Assembly: GCA_037074705.1 (NCBI GenBank)
Contig: CM073590.1
Coordinates: forward strand, 9,680,001 to 9,744,000
From: Zhengitettix transpicula
Taxonomy: Eukaryota > Arthropoda > Insecta > Orthoptera > Tetrigidae
Reading direction: 5' to 3'
Length of the DNA stretch: 64,000 bases
The position numbers and the translations under genes are program-made. The number at the start of each line of letters is the position of its first letter. The stretch's first letter is position 1. The notes under the pieces are model-generated. The model saw only the letters and a program-made list of their open reading frames with translations, did no database searches and was not told where the DNA came from. Of this stretch, positions 54,501 to 64,000 are shown in pieces.

Positions 54501-57500
54501 GCTTTTTTATCACACTACTTCAAAGGTTTGGTAGAGGTACAACGTCTGCAAAGTGAGCATGGGTGAGTATAATGAGATTTTAACAGCTGTTTAAATTTTA
54601 AGAGCCCAGCATAGCTTATACTGGATCTTGAAGTAATTTTTTGTACATGTAAGTAACTGGTTTTGGTTCCATTTCTCGTCCCAGCAGGGAGCCAACAGAC
54701 CTCCTGCTGACTTCTCAATAGTACCACCGCATCAGTACCTACACGAGCAATATAGATGGAACACTTGTTCCCAATTAGCTTCGTGGCACGATTTGCATTG
54801 ATTCCTAATTTGAGCTTTACAGATGACTTGGTTAAGAACAAGTAAAGTTAACATTGATTTTAATTATGATTTCTTTCGAATACAAACATCATTCACGTGC
54901 GTGGTTTTAAACTTCCGTATATTATTCCGCAGCACAAAGTAACTGTTACGAGAAATAGTGACAATTACCACTTGAAAAAGCTAATAAAATACAATTTCTC
55001 AAACGTAAATTAACTTGAGCGATTGAACCTGACCTAAGCAATTGTTTTAAAACGCTTTATTTAACACTCAACAAAGAATACTCCGTGTTTCGAAAAGAAT
55101 GGTCAGATGTTAAGAACATTACTACAGGCGACGCCAGTGCTTGGTGCGAAGGCCTCTTAAACTTGACCTTTCTTGTATTCACGGATGGGCAACTGGTATG
55201 TTTCTGTTTCAACGGGTTGGATGAAATAAATTAATGAAATATGCTCATCTTGAATCACTGCGTACATGTAAAATATAACAGCGCTGACTTATACCCATTG
55301 GTTTTATATAAAGGTCTTGCCAAATTTAAAATGGATTATTTTCCTTCACGAATAAATAGGAAGGAACATTACTAAGTAACCTAATTTTACAATATAATAG
55401 AAATGTACCATTATCTCTTTCCCCTGTACAGGGAGGGTTGACACATTGAATTCGAGGAATACTGCAATTCTTTCCTTCCCAACTTTCCGGGCAATGGCAA
55501 TAATAATCAGCTTGCGTATTGAAGCATCGGGCAGAATTCTGGCAAGGATTGGGTGTGCAATGCGCTGGATGGATCTGCAAGCATAAGTGCCGAGGATTAG
55601 CGCAACTCAAATAAATCGTGAAAAATTATGAGAAAAGATACTGAATGCAAAAAAAGCGATCATTTCATAAGCGCTCACTGGCTCTTACCTCACAACGGTC
55701 TCCTGTGAAACCTACAGGGCAAATACAGCGATAGCCGTTAACCTGGTCTGAACACTCGCCCCCGTTTTGGCAAGGGTTGCTCTCACATTCGTTGATGTTG
55801 GTGTGACAATCGCGGCCTGAAAGTTAAAAATAGGAGTAAAAGATACGACTCAGCCAACCTGAGAAAATGGTAGATGCTAAATACATACAGCATTTTGAAC
55901 ACTAATAAAAGGCTTTACGGCAAATTGAAATAATCCTTAAAATACTTCTTATTAAAAGCAAAGACGAGGTAAAATTGAACCTCCAATTTTTTTAAAAAAT
56001 AATATTGTTTGATATGTTTAATAATTTGTTTTTTTCCGAAATACGGTTCGTTAATTTATTATGTGAAGGTCGTCTAGTAACTTGTGGAAGCAGTAAATTT
56101 ATCGAAAAAAATTATGTAATTGAATAAAAAGGTTTCGATTTAATTTTTTAATCCTTCAATAACCATGAGAAAAGTTGTTTCCACATATTCCACCATACAA
56201 TGTAAACAAAAGCAATAAATATCTTCGAGCAAAAGCAATTCTGCTCAGCCCCAAACTTCGTAATTCTGATGGGATTTCCGTGGACCGTAATTGAGAAGCA
56301 TTGTTATTTTGAATATTTGTTGGAGCCTACCTGTAAATCCGGGCTGACAGGCGCAATGATAGTCGTTGACGAGGTCGATGCACGTGGCGCCGTGTTGACA
56401 CTGCCCGACGCAGTCGTTGATGTTGATATTGCAATCTCGGCCTTCCCATCCCTTCTGGCACTTGCAACGGTAAGAGCCGACTACATTCAAGCACGACACA
56501 GCATTCTTGCACGGATTCTGCTTGCATTCATCGGCATCTGTGGACGTAATATCACTTGAAAATAGTGAATTTGTACACGGTTAAATTACGAGCCACATTA
56601 ACAAAAGAGAGACTGAAATAAGTAGTTTTAATTGTTTTTACACTTTTGAAACCACTCCTGTAAAAATCTATTCTTACGCACAATGTCTTCCGATAACATT
56701 TCGTTTTCCGACGTTTTCACGAAGTCTGAAGACTTAAAGTCTCAGTAAATATATAAAGCAGTGTATCTGTTATGTCGAAATTCTTATATACAAATTCTGT
56801 GATAACACACCGCCGACCACCCTGAAATTGTAAAGGAAGAGCTCAAGCGCTGTCAGGTAATTTATTTGACTCCGATGGTATACCTGATGGATCCAAGAAG
56901 ACTTTATAACGGCAATATAATACTAATAACTCTTCATCTGCTCTCCATTGCTGTCACCAAACTTACTGTTTCTTTTGAAGGGAGTGAGGTGGGCGGCTAC
57001 GTAGTGTGAAACTGGGTTTATAATGCGCACTTTATTTTTTTCAGTAAGAGAATTCAACAGAAAACTCGACGCCATTAATTTATTTATGGTTACAACTTCT
57101 TTAGATAATGGCTGGAACACAACGATATACCTCGAGCTGTGAAATGTAGGGTGCGTGCGATTTCGTTGGATCCACCAGAGTTCCTCATTAGGATAGTACG
57201 TCATTAGATAGACTAGTCGATAAGTATATAGTTAAAAATTTGAAAGAAGAAAATTAATGGGTAGTCTTTAAAAACTAGTTTTAATGGAGGCTCAATGATG
57301 CTAATATAAAAAAATAGGCTAACTTTGATTTCCTCCCCCTAAATCACTCTGGAATCCCTCAATATCCGTTAATCCTCTTTATCGCATCTCATATACACCA
57401 GACCTTTCAAAGCATCATGCCGGCAAACATTCATTAATATATTGTAATCAAGTTCCTCAGTTTATCTCGTTTCTAAGTTTCCAAGTTAAATATTTGAAAA

Positions 57501-58371
57501 TTGTAAGTACTATAGTCATATATTTGTATATTATCATAAATGTAAAGTCTCCGGACTATAAGTTTTATCTGGATTCGAAATTTGTTGATAATGACAGCTG
57601 TCCCAATATATCCGAATGGATGCTAAATACTGGGACCAGGACCAGGTCGAATTTAGTAAGTGTGCCCCCTCTCATGTCGCGAGCTTATGTGCTATTCTCT
57701 CCCTGAAGACGAACCGAGTTTTCCTTACTGTTCGAAACGTTGGAGTAAATCTGTACATCCTTTTCTCAAACTTCTAGACAATCTTTCACGTCGTCATTTT
57801 AACACAATAAACCTAACTTGTTTGTTTGGTTTCTTGTAAACTGCCTCTTTCTTTCTGTTTTTCTTGTTTTCTTTACTTTATAAATTTTCTGTCTTTATCT
57901 TGCTCAACTTTCTACTCTCTTACTCAGACAATGGAATACCCTAAAAATCTAAATAATAATATAAGTTTTATTTTAATAATAATAATAATAATAAAATAAT
58001 TTCTAATTATATACTTTCCATGGTTTTGTTAAAATTTCAAAAAAGAGTTGGAATACCTCAAAAAGTGACAATGCATTACCATTGTAAATAAAAAACTTTA
58101 TCCATAAAGAATCACTAGTTATAAATTACAGAACCGTAAAGGACTTTTACGGAACTGGTTCTAAAAGTGTGAAATTAATGACACGTTTGAAATCTGTACT
58201 AAATACTACTTTGAGGTCTACAGGTACGCAATGAAAGCCATGATGAAAAGTGCTTACCGAACTGACATAGGTCGCCCTCCCAACCAGGCGGGCATTCGCA
58301 TATGAAACTGTTTACAGAGTCCACACAAGTTCCTCCGTTTTGACAAGGCGCCGAAGAACATTCATCCACAT
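47943..58371 (-). CDS. Ser: Serrate/Jagged Notch ligand, 3' two thirds (12 exons)
   Basis: A type I membrane ligand of Notch. Joined exons: 58371-58258, 56537-56331, 55816-55689, 55574-55409, 54300-54136, 53599-53486, 52954-52727, 51620-51276, 51028-50829, 50257-49922, 48933-48771 and 48583-47943. All junctions have GT/AG sites and compatible phases (1,1,1,0,1,1,1,1,1,0,0,1 at the exon starts), giving 934 residues plus stop. Domains: twelve EGF repeats, a vWC-like cysteine-rich domain, a juxtamembrane region, a transmembrane helix (about 25 residues) and a 180-residue tail ending LTVIV. Repeat order, the long insertion in the split EGF, and the cysteine-rich domain, which Delta lacks, place it in the Serrate/Jagged group. 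The signal peptide, MNNL, DSL and EGF1-4 are upstream, outside the window. Confidence 0.96.
48771..48933 (-). CDS. Ser: Serrate exon: extracellular juxtamembrane segment
   Basis: 163 bp, phase 0 to 1. [20 protein letters not shown] then [19 protein letters not shown], matching AEDIR...I.DLVSKR...LI.AVAEVRV in Jagged. Acceptor TTATTTTAG, donor GTAATT. Confidence 0.93.
49695..49802. repeat. Fold-back (MITE-like) element in a Serrate intron
   Basis: Arms 49695-49740 and 49756-49802 with a 15-bp centre: AACACATTTAGATA pairs with TATCTAAATGTGTT, and AGAGAGACA and AGTCAACTTA with their complements. Lies between the juxtamembrane exons. No coding. Confidence 0.85.
49922..50257 (-). CDS. Ser: Serrate exon: end of cysteine-rich domain and juxtamembrane region
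   Basis: 336 bp, phase 0 to 0. [20 protein letters not shown] ends the cysteine-rich domain. Then [20 protein letters not shown] and [18 protein letters not shown] match the Jagged pattern with N-C-A-x-L-x-x, G-x-T-T-E and C-x-x-L-R, which is the region before the transmembrane helix. Confidence 0.94.
50829..51028 (-). CDS. Ser: Serrate exon with the vWC-like cysteine-rich domain
   Basis: 200 bp, phase 1 to 0. [20 protein letters not shown] and [12 protein letters not shown] correspond to the vWC-like domain that separates Serrate/Jagged from Delta ligands. Two N-x-T sites (NAT, NLT) are possible glycosylation sites. Confidence 0.94.
51276..51620 (-). CDS. Ser: Serrate exon with three EGF repeats (EGF14-16-like)
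   Basis: 345 bp, phase 1 to 1. Three EGFs: [20 protein letters not shown], then [20 protein letters not shown] and [30 protein letters not shown] is also found in Jagged. Acceptor TTTTTTAG, donor GTGAGC. These are the last EGFs before the cysteine-rich domain. Confidence 0.96.
51621..52726. other. Serrate intron, one coding-like decayed stretch
   Basis: 1.1-kb intron. Around 51830-51990 the plus strand has a stop-broken frame with [17 protein letters not shown] and [18 protein letters not shown] that looks like old coding sequence, perhaps from a DNA transposon. Not assigned. Confidence 0.3.
52727..52954 (-). CDS. Ser: Serrate exon with two EGF repeats (EGF12-13-like)
   Basis: 228 bp, phase 1 to 1. 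[20 protein letters not shown] with [20 protein letters not shown], then [15 protein letters not shown] and [10 protein letters not shown]. Jagged has the same GWKGKTC...DSQCDEATC sequence here, a strong synteny-of-domains mark. Confidence 0.96.
53486..53599 (-). CDS. Ser: Serrate exon with one EGF (EGF11-like)
   Basis: 114 bp, phase 1 to 1, encoding [20 protein letters not shown] and [17 protein letters not shown]. Acceptor TTTTTTCAG, donor GTGAGT. Confidence 0.95.
54136..54300 (-). CDS. Ser: Serrate exon: rest of the long EGF10-like repeat
   Basis: 165 bp, phase 1 to 1. [20 protein letters not shown], then [17 protein letters not shown] and [14 protein letters not shown]. Jagged has the same elongated repeat (VIDSCTV ... 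NVCGPHGKC). The acceptor (ATTCAAAG) has a weak pyrimidine tract, but the phase fits and CHE|N joins the next exon's INDC. Confidence 0.92.
54515..54841 (-). CDS. Unassigned ORF inside a Serrate intron
   Basis: A 108-codon minus-strand frame without an ATG, ending [14 protein letters not shown] and a stop. It contains [18 protein letters not shown] and [13 protein letters not shown]. Just upstream, TTGTTCTTAACCAAG could be a splice acceptor. It may be a small nested gene's last exon, a retro-pseudogene or a SINE-like sequence read as protein; I cannot decide. It is not part of Serrate: no EGF pattern and phase not needed. Confidence 0.25.
   Translation of the reverse strand: MFLTKSSVKLKLGINANRATKLIGNKCSIYIARVGTDAVVLLRSQQEVCWLPAGTRNGTKTSYLHVQKITSRSSISYAGLLKFKQLLKSHYTHPCSLCRRCTSTKPLK
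55409..55574 (-). CDS. Ser: Serrate exon: EGF9-like and start of EGF10-like
   Basis: 166 bp, phase 0 to 1. [20 protein letters not shown] and [15 protein letters not shown] match the human Jagged EGF9 pattern (N-R/T-x-A-D-Y). The start of a following EGF, QCVNPPC, is split by the intron. Acceptor CTTGCAG, donor GTACAT. Confidence 0.93.
55689..55816 (-). CDS. Ser: Serrate exon with one EGF (EGF8-like)
   Basis: 128 bp, phase 1 to 0. Finishes the previous EGF (GRDC) and encodes [19 protein letters not shown] through FTGDRCE, a calcium-binding type EGF. Acceptor TTTCAG, donor GTAAGA. The next intron is only 114 bp. Confidence 0.95.
56331..56537 (-). CDS. Ser: Serrate exon with two EGF repeats (EGF6-7-like)
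   Basis: 207 bp, phase 1 to 1. [18 protein letters not shown] starts the first EGF. The second, [20 protein letters not shown], has the short C-VGQ-C spacing seen at the same place in Jagged (LGQC). The second EGF ends in the next exon (GRDC). Confidence 0.95.
56538..58257. other. Serrate intron without other features
   Basis: 1.7-kb intron. Contains a short AAT microsatellite near 57975-58000. ORFs at 56923-57204 and 57494-57706 show no recognisable domain. Confidence 0.6.
58258..58371 (-). CDS. Ser: Serrate exon with one EGF (EGF5-like)
   Basis: First visible exon, 114 bp, phase 1 to phase 1. Encodes [20 protein letters not shown] and [17 protein letters not shown] with six cysteines; the calcium-binding type start DVDEC is completed from the upstream exon. 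Acceptor CTTTTTCAG, donor GTAAGC. The upstream intron is longer than 5.6 kb. Confidence 0.95.
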
Positions 58372-60829
58372 CTGAAAAAGAAATAAACTCTTATTAATAC
58401 ATACTCTACTTTATCGGTGATGTCTCTTGCTTCAACACTGATGTTCTGGAAGTAGTCTCTTGTTTAGGATACTGCATGATCCGAAGAAATGAAGAAAATA
58501 ATTATAGACTAAAAGGCTTATTCTACGTCCGTGAAGCTGTCAAGCGTCAATTAATACTCTTACAATATGGATTAAGCCTAAAATAGCTGTCCATAAAATT
58601 TAATGTCTTATCATAGCACGCTGGACGTATGTCCCACTTCCCCCGATCCAAGAAACATGGGCATCACCGTAAAAATAACATTGAACCTTCGTGACTTTAA
58701 TAAAATATGAATAAATTATCGAGTATATTTATGTATTAAAATAAAAGGTTATGCATTCTATTTTACTCATTTTTTTGTAACGCAATTATTACCACAAAGG
58801 CGTTAAAAAATTTGTTTTGGGTTTCCATTACGTGATAGTTTAGCACTTAATCTCACAAGGGGAAGAAACACTACTTTTAATCTCAAGCGAAGTATATAGG
58901 ACCTATGAAGTAGAATAATTATTTTACCTTAACTCTTGGCATTCTAATGTTAAAGTTTTATATAAACGTTTTGTATTTGTAATTGTTTCTGTAGGATACA
59001 AATTGATTTTATAATCCAATATAAATTACTACGTCTTTTTTGTGTTATCTCAATTTTTCGTGCAATACTTCAATAATTAGCGCTGTGAACTACGGGAAAT
59101 TCATTTGTTGTGAAAATAAGTATGTTGAAGGGTAACCGGAGAAGATTATTAAAATAACAGATATTAACTGGATGAACTCACATTTTCAATATAATTGTCT
59201 GTTCTGAAATTCTACATTTTATCAGAATGTAGAAAACACGAGTAGTAAATCTAAAAATGTAAATATAAAATTTTCCTGCAGCAGTGTTTGAGGAGAATCT
59301 TCCAAGAAGGTTTAAGATTAATATAAATAAATTAGTGAAGTGAAGATTTTTTTATTATATAATATAAATAAGTTTGTCTACATTTTTCTTTAGTGAAGTG
59401 AAGTGAAGTGAAGAGTGAATAAATTTTCAGGACAAATTTCTAAGACTTATTATTATTCATATTTTACTTTTTTCTTCTGCTTTCAAAATTGTTTAATTTT
59501 TTTTATTTTTTTCTTATACTTTTGTTTATATATTTATTTTAAACTGCCACCGGGAACGATCCCAATCGCAGCTAATAACACACATACATACATACATTTT
59601 ACTACGTGTCGTTTGCTGAAAGTATGGTAACTAAACGATAAAGTCGATTCTGCATACGTTACGAGAAAAGTGCTCCTACTTAACAATAGGTATCGGTATC
59701 GCGTCGTATAGATACTTACTTCTATTAAATTTGGGAAAAATATGGGAGACCCTAATCAGGCTTAGCTAATGAAGAGCAATTCTAAATAAAATAAAACAAA
59801 GATAGAAATCGAGTGATTATAAATATTAAAAAACTTGAAGACTTGAGCTTCGTTATATTGTAGGACATCAAACGCAAAAAGATTTAATTCGATGCCCTTT
59901 TCAAGACAAATATATAAATCAAGGATCGAATTCGTGAAAATATCTATAGAAGTATTTCGTTTGTATAATTTGCAATGACCTATGTCATCTTTATAATCCT
60001 ATTATATCTAAGGGCACCTATGATCGAAAATACTGTTACCAATCCTTTGATAAGGAAGAATTTGAGTTTACTGTTCAAGTCAGGAATTTATTCCGCGATT
60101 TTTGTCCATTTATTTAGTTTGTGTGACATGTAAAATGCCGCAGATGATGATTGAAAGTAGGTAGATAAAGAAATAATCAAGGTGGTTTACTCATTTTGTT
60201 GTATATTTTGCAGTCTTGTACACATATTATTAAAAAGTCTTTATAAATACAAAACAAGGCGAGTTTGTGTTTTATACACTTTGGTAGAAGATGCAGAGGA
60301 TAAGAAGGATAAGGAAAGTACAGTACATTAAATACATTAAGAATGTTATAGATCATACAAAGTGTTACGATAATCACTGCACCGTGGTACGTCCCTAATA
60401 GAAATATCCAAAAGGATTTATCCACACCAACATTAAAAGAAGACATGTAGAAATTCAGCCTAAAATATAGTGACAGAGTGGAAGCACAGACGAACAATTT
60501 AATGAACCCAACAGAACAATTAAGAAGATTTAAATCAACGGACTTGTGGTATACTAATGCATTATAATCTTCAAAAATTGTGTATAATATAGTGTAATAA
60601 TTAGTTAAATAAAGAGCAGGAGAGCATTCGCATAATTGTTCCCAGCAAGCCAATGTAAACAAAATAAAGGGAACTTATTGTTTGATTGCAGATTGTTCAA
60701 TAAATGGGGTGATAATAGTAAAAAGGATGTGGTATTAAATGGTGCAGGAAAGAACAAGGAGGAGAACGGCAACAGTGCTGTACAAATATGAACATTATAT
60801 GCCATCAACACACTTGGGATTATGAACAT
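58372..60829. other. Serrate upstream intron, no gene seen
   Basis: AT-rich. A (GTGAA)n microsatellite lies at 59392-59416 and a short CATA repeat near 59580-59600. The minus ORF at 60177-60662 is hydrophobic and N/Y/F-rich without recognised family. Confidence 0.5.
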
Positions 60830-61230
60830 ATTACGCGTGTGAATGGGCATTCCCGCGTGAGTCCCGCCGTAGATCGGCACCCCCGGTGTTTGTTTCTGCA
60901 GGGGGTTGTGATCTTCAGGAGATAGCCGACAGGCCGCTTTTACCTGCTCACTCCCACCGCGAGACAATCCAATTTGGGACCATCGAGTCCCTACCGGTAC
61001 GGAAGGGAGAAACCGCACCGAAATTACCGGGCTTCGAACGTCGTAAAAACTGGTCTGCGGAGACCGCAGGTCGGGACCGTGTCAGCTGTAAACAATAGCA
61101 GGGACACTCTGCCGTAATAACAAGAAACTCGCACTCATTTCACACTTCTTAAAAGGGCTCCGGGGTCTGCTGTTATTGCCCTCCCCGGCGCGTCATTTGG
61201 CTCCAACAACACCCCGGTAAATGAATTGCT
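60830..61230. promoter_or_regulatory. GC-rich patch in the Serrate intron, possible regulatory element
   Basis: About 400 bp clearly richer in G/C and CpG than the flanks, with a perfect hairpin CTGCGGAGACCGCAG near 61057. No coding domain, no EGF pattern. May be an enhancer, an alternative promoter or an old insertion. Confidence 0.3.
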
Positions 61231-61461
61231 TTGGGCAAAGCAACCAGGCACCGACCAAAAAAAAAAAACTCGTGTCACCAGACTAATATTGTAACATTAC
61301 AATGGAACACATTGATCTCAGTTATTACACCTATTCGTTATTATATATTTCCCCGTTCATTCCGGTTTTCACGAATCATGTATGATTAGATTTTTTCTAG
61401 TTTTCTTTGTGTATGCGGTAAAAATGAAGTAATAGAAAATAAATTATAGGAAGAAAGAAAC

Positions 61462-62011
61462 GAAAAATATCCGATTTTATTCTAATCTAAGTAAATAAAC
61501 GGCCTTAGGTACGAAAGCTTAATAGAGAGTTTATTGCATCTTCCGAAACGGCAAACGGTATACGAGGTCGAGGAATCATTGTTTGGACGCCATTCACGTC
61601 TGAATACTACAGACATAGACACAACTCACCGACTCTAATCTAATAGTGAAGACTGTTAAATAATTAAAAGTTTTATAAATAAATAAATGGCCTTTATTCA
61701 GAAAATTAGAAAGTTGATTGAAAATATATACTAAATTCACGACGTTTCGCTATCTTCTAGGACTTCATCAGGTATGGTAATTTTTATAATTGTGTATATA
61801 ATCCAAAAAAGTAGAGACAAGATTCTATTGCTTCGCATGTTGTAACCGAAATATTTGGTTAAATATAAAATTATTAAAAAAAATTGATGAGGTCCTAGAA
61901 GACGACGAAACGTCGTGTATTTTACATTCAATTTTGCAATTAACTCTCTAATAATCTTTCGTTCCTAAGGCCGTTTATATAATTATATTAGAATAAAATC
62001 GGATATTTTTC
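61462..62011. repeat. 550-bp fold-back element with two nested arm pairs
   Basis: Outer arms 61462-61538 and 61935-62011 (GAAAAATATCCGATTTTATT and AAACGGCCTTAGG-ACGAAAG in both). Inner arms 61738-61770 and 61885-61917 (CACGACGTTTCG and TCTTCTAGGAC in both). The left side carries about 170 extra bases between outer and inner arms. No transposase. Confidence 0.85.
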
Positions 62012-62940
62012 ATCATTATTATTATTAAACGTTTTCTTTTTTAAATTAAAATAATATTAAAATAAAATATTATCTGTATAGTAATAAGTAATTTTGGGGG
62101 AGCCCTGATGGCATCTCGCATGTAATTCTTTTTAAATACAATTTACTCATTGCTCAACAGAGCAGATTGTAAATATAAATTAAAGATAAACAAAAAAATA
62201 TTTAAAACAACGGAATTTTAAATCAATATCTCAGAGAACATCTAAATTAATTATTTTAATGGTTGCGATCAAAATGGAACATCTTTGTATAGTAAAATAG
62301 CAATCTATAATTTTTGTTGATAAATAACGTAGGCCCGTAAGGCCTATCCGAGAAGTTATGTAAAAAATGTGTCAACTCGACAAATATATTATTATATATT
62401 TTATACTGATTTATACATACATTATTTATAGTTTTAAAGAATGATAACGGCTAATACAGCCGAAAGCTCCTGTTACTGTTAATAAAAATTCTTATGTGAA
62501 TGAAAATAATAAAACTTTTTATTGTTGTATTAGATATAAATTATAAAACAATCCTATAGATCTTCTGAAATTATTTCTCAAACACCACAAAACACATAAT
62601 GCAAAAAGAAATTAAAAGTATAATACCACATGTATAATATAAATACCACACAACGTGTCTGGAATCCTTGTCCCTATCCTCAGGTGGGAAGAGGAGCCTA
62701 GAGCGACACAACTGCACTTATCATCACTTATCGTCTGAGTTGGCTATCTTTCGTATTTATTATTTTCAATCAGATATAGATTTTTTTTCATTTTCGGCAA
62801 AATAAAAATCTCTGCAGTACTCAACACGGCACCATGTTCCTTTGTACCTTTACTAGTTTTGGAAAAAGGTGCTGTCGGCTCATTAAGTGGCAGGTATTTG
62901 AAATTTTGTTAGTTTCATTATATATGTTTGAACAACGACG
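62012..62940. other. AT-rich intron sequence with small hairpins
   Basis: No gene. Short hairpins TAGGCC-CGTAA-GGCCTA (near 62330) and CGGCT-AATAC-AGCCG (near 62450). Confidence 0.5.
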
Positions 62941-63100
62941 TGGCATCTTGGTAAGTCATGGCACTCATAATATGGAAAATTTGGGTTCGAAGCCTTTCCG
63001 GCCATCTTGATCTAGGGTTTTCCAGGTCTCCTCAAGTAAATACTGCGATATAGAAAGTTTAAATCATCATGGACCCAAAATTGGGCTACGAACAACTCTG
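62941..63100 (+). repeat. tRNA-derived SINE-like sequence
   Basis: An A-box-like TGGCATCTTGG (62941-62951) and a B-box-like GGTTCGAAGCC (62984-62994) at tRNA-like spacing. A body then reads GGGTTTTCCAGGTCTCCTCA and AGTAAATACTG, reminiscent of the conserved middle of insect tRNA-SINEs. No clear 3' end or poly-A. Confidence 0.4.
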
Positions 63101-63454
63101 TGAAATGAAAACTCTACCAAACGGATCCTCCCGTTAACAACTAGAATTTATAAAAAAAATTGCCAATTTTCTTGCTCACTAAATGGTTATCTAAGGATAG
63201 AAACCTATATATACATTAAACTGAGATATTTACATGGCTTTTATTTAAGTGTAATTTATAACAATAATTAGGTAGTTTATTTTTTTAAAAAAACATGTAT
63301 ATTTATACATAAGGATGCGATTTCGAGAAATGGACACCATAAATCTCAGTTGGGAATCACTGCTTTAGACTAAACGGCGTTGGGGGAGGTATCACTGAAT
63401 GAGAATATTTAAGAAGCCTTCTGGCTAGGATAACTTTTGCCCTCCGGGACGGAT

Positions 63455-63560
63455 ACAGGGAGCTGACGGTGGCGCCGCCGCAGGGCAGCACCTGTACCTC
63501 CGCCCCTCCCCCTCTCCGCCCTCACCTGGCCCCGCCCACAAAGAACCCGCAGCGCCTAGT
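63455..63560. promoter_or_regulatory. GC-rich C-tract block with E-boxes
   Basis: Very C/G-rich (GGCGCCGCCGCAGGGC, then repeated CCTCCCC) with CACCTG motifs at two places. It stands out from AT-rich intron. Possible enhancer or promoter piece; the plus ORF across it (63469-63687) is compositional. Confidence 0.25.
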
Positions 63561-64000
63561 CTGTTATTTCCTCCAGACAAGCGAGAGGGTTAAATTAATT
63601 GGATTCCGTGGCAGTGGCATGCTGTCTCCGCCTTCAGTCCCGCACGCTACCTCAACTCTGTCTGCAACGGCATTATGCAAAGATTAACACAAATTGAATT
63701 TGTAAGTCATTGTGGCTTTGTCCAAGTAAAGAAACCGAGGGTCTCCAAAGTGACCATGAGTTTACCAAGATAATTATAATTTTGAATGCAATATGAAGGT
63801 GTAGCCCGCAACATGTACGTTGCCAATTTCTTCAAATAACACGAGCAGTTACGAGTTTGCTATGCAAGTCTTGAAGTGACGTAAGCGGCAGAAATTCTCT
63901 TCGGTAATCGGCGAGTAACGAAGAACTGAATTTGATTAACGGTCGATCAATACCAATACAAGACTGCGAACGTTGTCATTTCACGGGAGGAGTGGCGTTG
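63561..64000. other. No gene seen
   Basis: Presumably still the large Serrate intron. No exon with DSL or EGF pattern found on the minus strand. Confidence 0.5.

Noticed and set aside
54515..54841. Mitochondrial ribosomal protein (L2- or L33-like)
   Set aside because: Some short resemblances (ARxGTxA, CxxC) but no consistent alignment; I left it unassigned.
63469..63687. Upstream exon of Serrate in the GC-rich block
   Set aside because: No cysteine pattern of DSL or EGF on the minus strand. The one donor-like GTGAGG is not backed by an acceptor in phase.

Overview
The window looks like insect (hexapod) nuclear DNA. It is AT-rich and intron-containing, with non-coding stretches full of decayed Jockey-type LINEs, Ty3/gypsy and copia LTR elements, SINE-like repeats and fold-back elements. 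The one clear host gene is the 3' two thirds of a Serrate/Jagged Notch ligand on the minus strand. I cannot name the species.

Region 1 (1-33240) is a head-to-tail array of a 13.2-kb unit. Copies start at 1, 13228 and 26453 with offsets of 13227 and 13225 bp; the third copy is cut short at 33240. Position 1 falls inside the unit, so the array probably continues to the left. Each unit holds a degenerate 120-bp repeat, an unrecognised GC-rich minus-strand ORF, a second repeat family present in direct and inverted orientation, a broken Ty3/gypsy element (gag, protease, RT, RNase H, integrase; frameshifts, stops and lost catalytic residues), a broken minus-strand Jockey-like LINE next to it, and a copy of a repeat family here called REP-A. 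The copies are almost identical (homopolymer lengths plus about seven substitutions noticed in copy 3), although the elements inside are long dead. The 13.2-kb block was therefore amplified after its elements decayed, or the array is partly an assembly product.

Region 2 (33241-43700) is a transposon graveyard. It holds a nearly complete minus-strand Jockey element with a TAATG ORF1/ORF2 overlap, a copia-type remnant with a half-tRNA primer site, a minus-strand gypsy fragment with a tRNA-Leu-type primer site, a plus-strand gypsy gag remnant, a GC-rich hairpin cluster, and REP-A copies beside the 3' end of another LINE that shares their tail.

Region 3 (43700-47942) is AT-rich. It has a 31-bp tandem repeat, a long palindrome and the presumed 3' UTR of the Notch ligand, with several K-box-like motifs.

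Region 4 (47943-58371) carries twelve coding exons of Serrate/Jagged: twelve EGF repeats matching EGF5-16 of a 16-EGF Jagged, a von Willebrand C-type cysteine-rich domain, the juxtamembrane region, one transmembrane helix, and an intracellular tail ending in a hydrophobic PDZ-type motif. Every junction has GT/AG sites and compatible phase. The signal peptide, MNNL, DSL and EGF1-4 exons are not seen and must lie beyond the right edge.

Region 5 (58372-64000) is presumably a large Serrate intron. It holds fold-back elements, a tRNA-SINE-like sequence and two GC-rich patches that could be regulatory.
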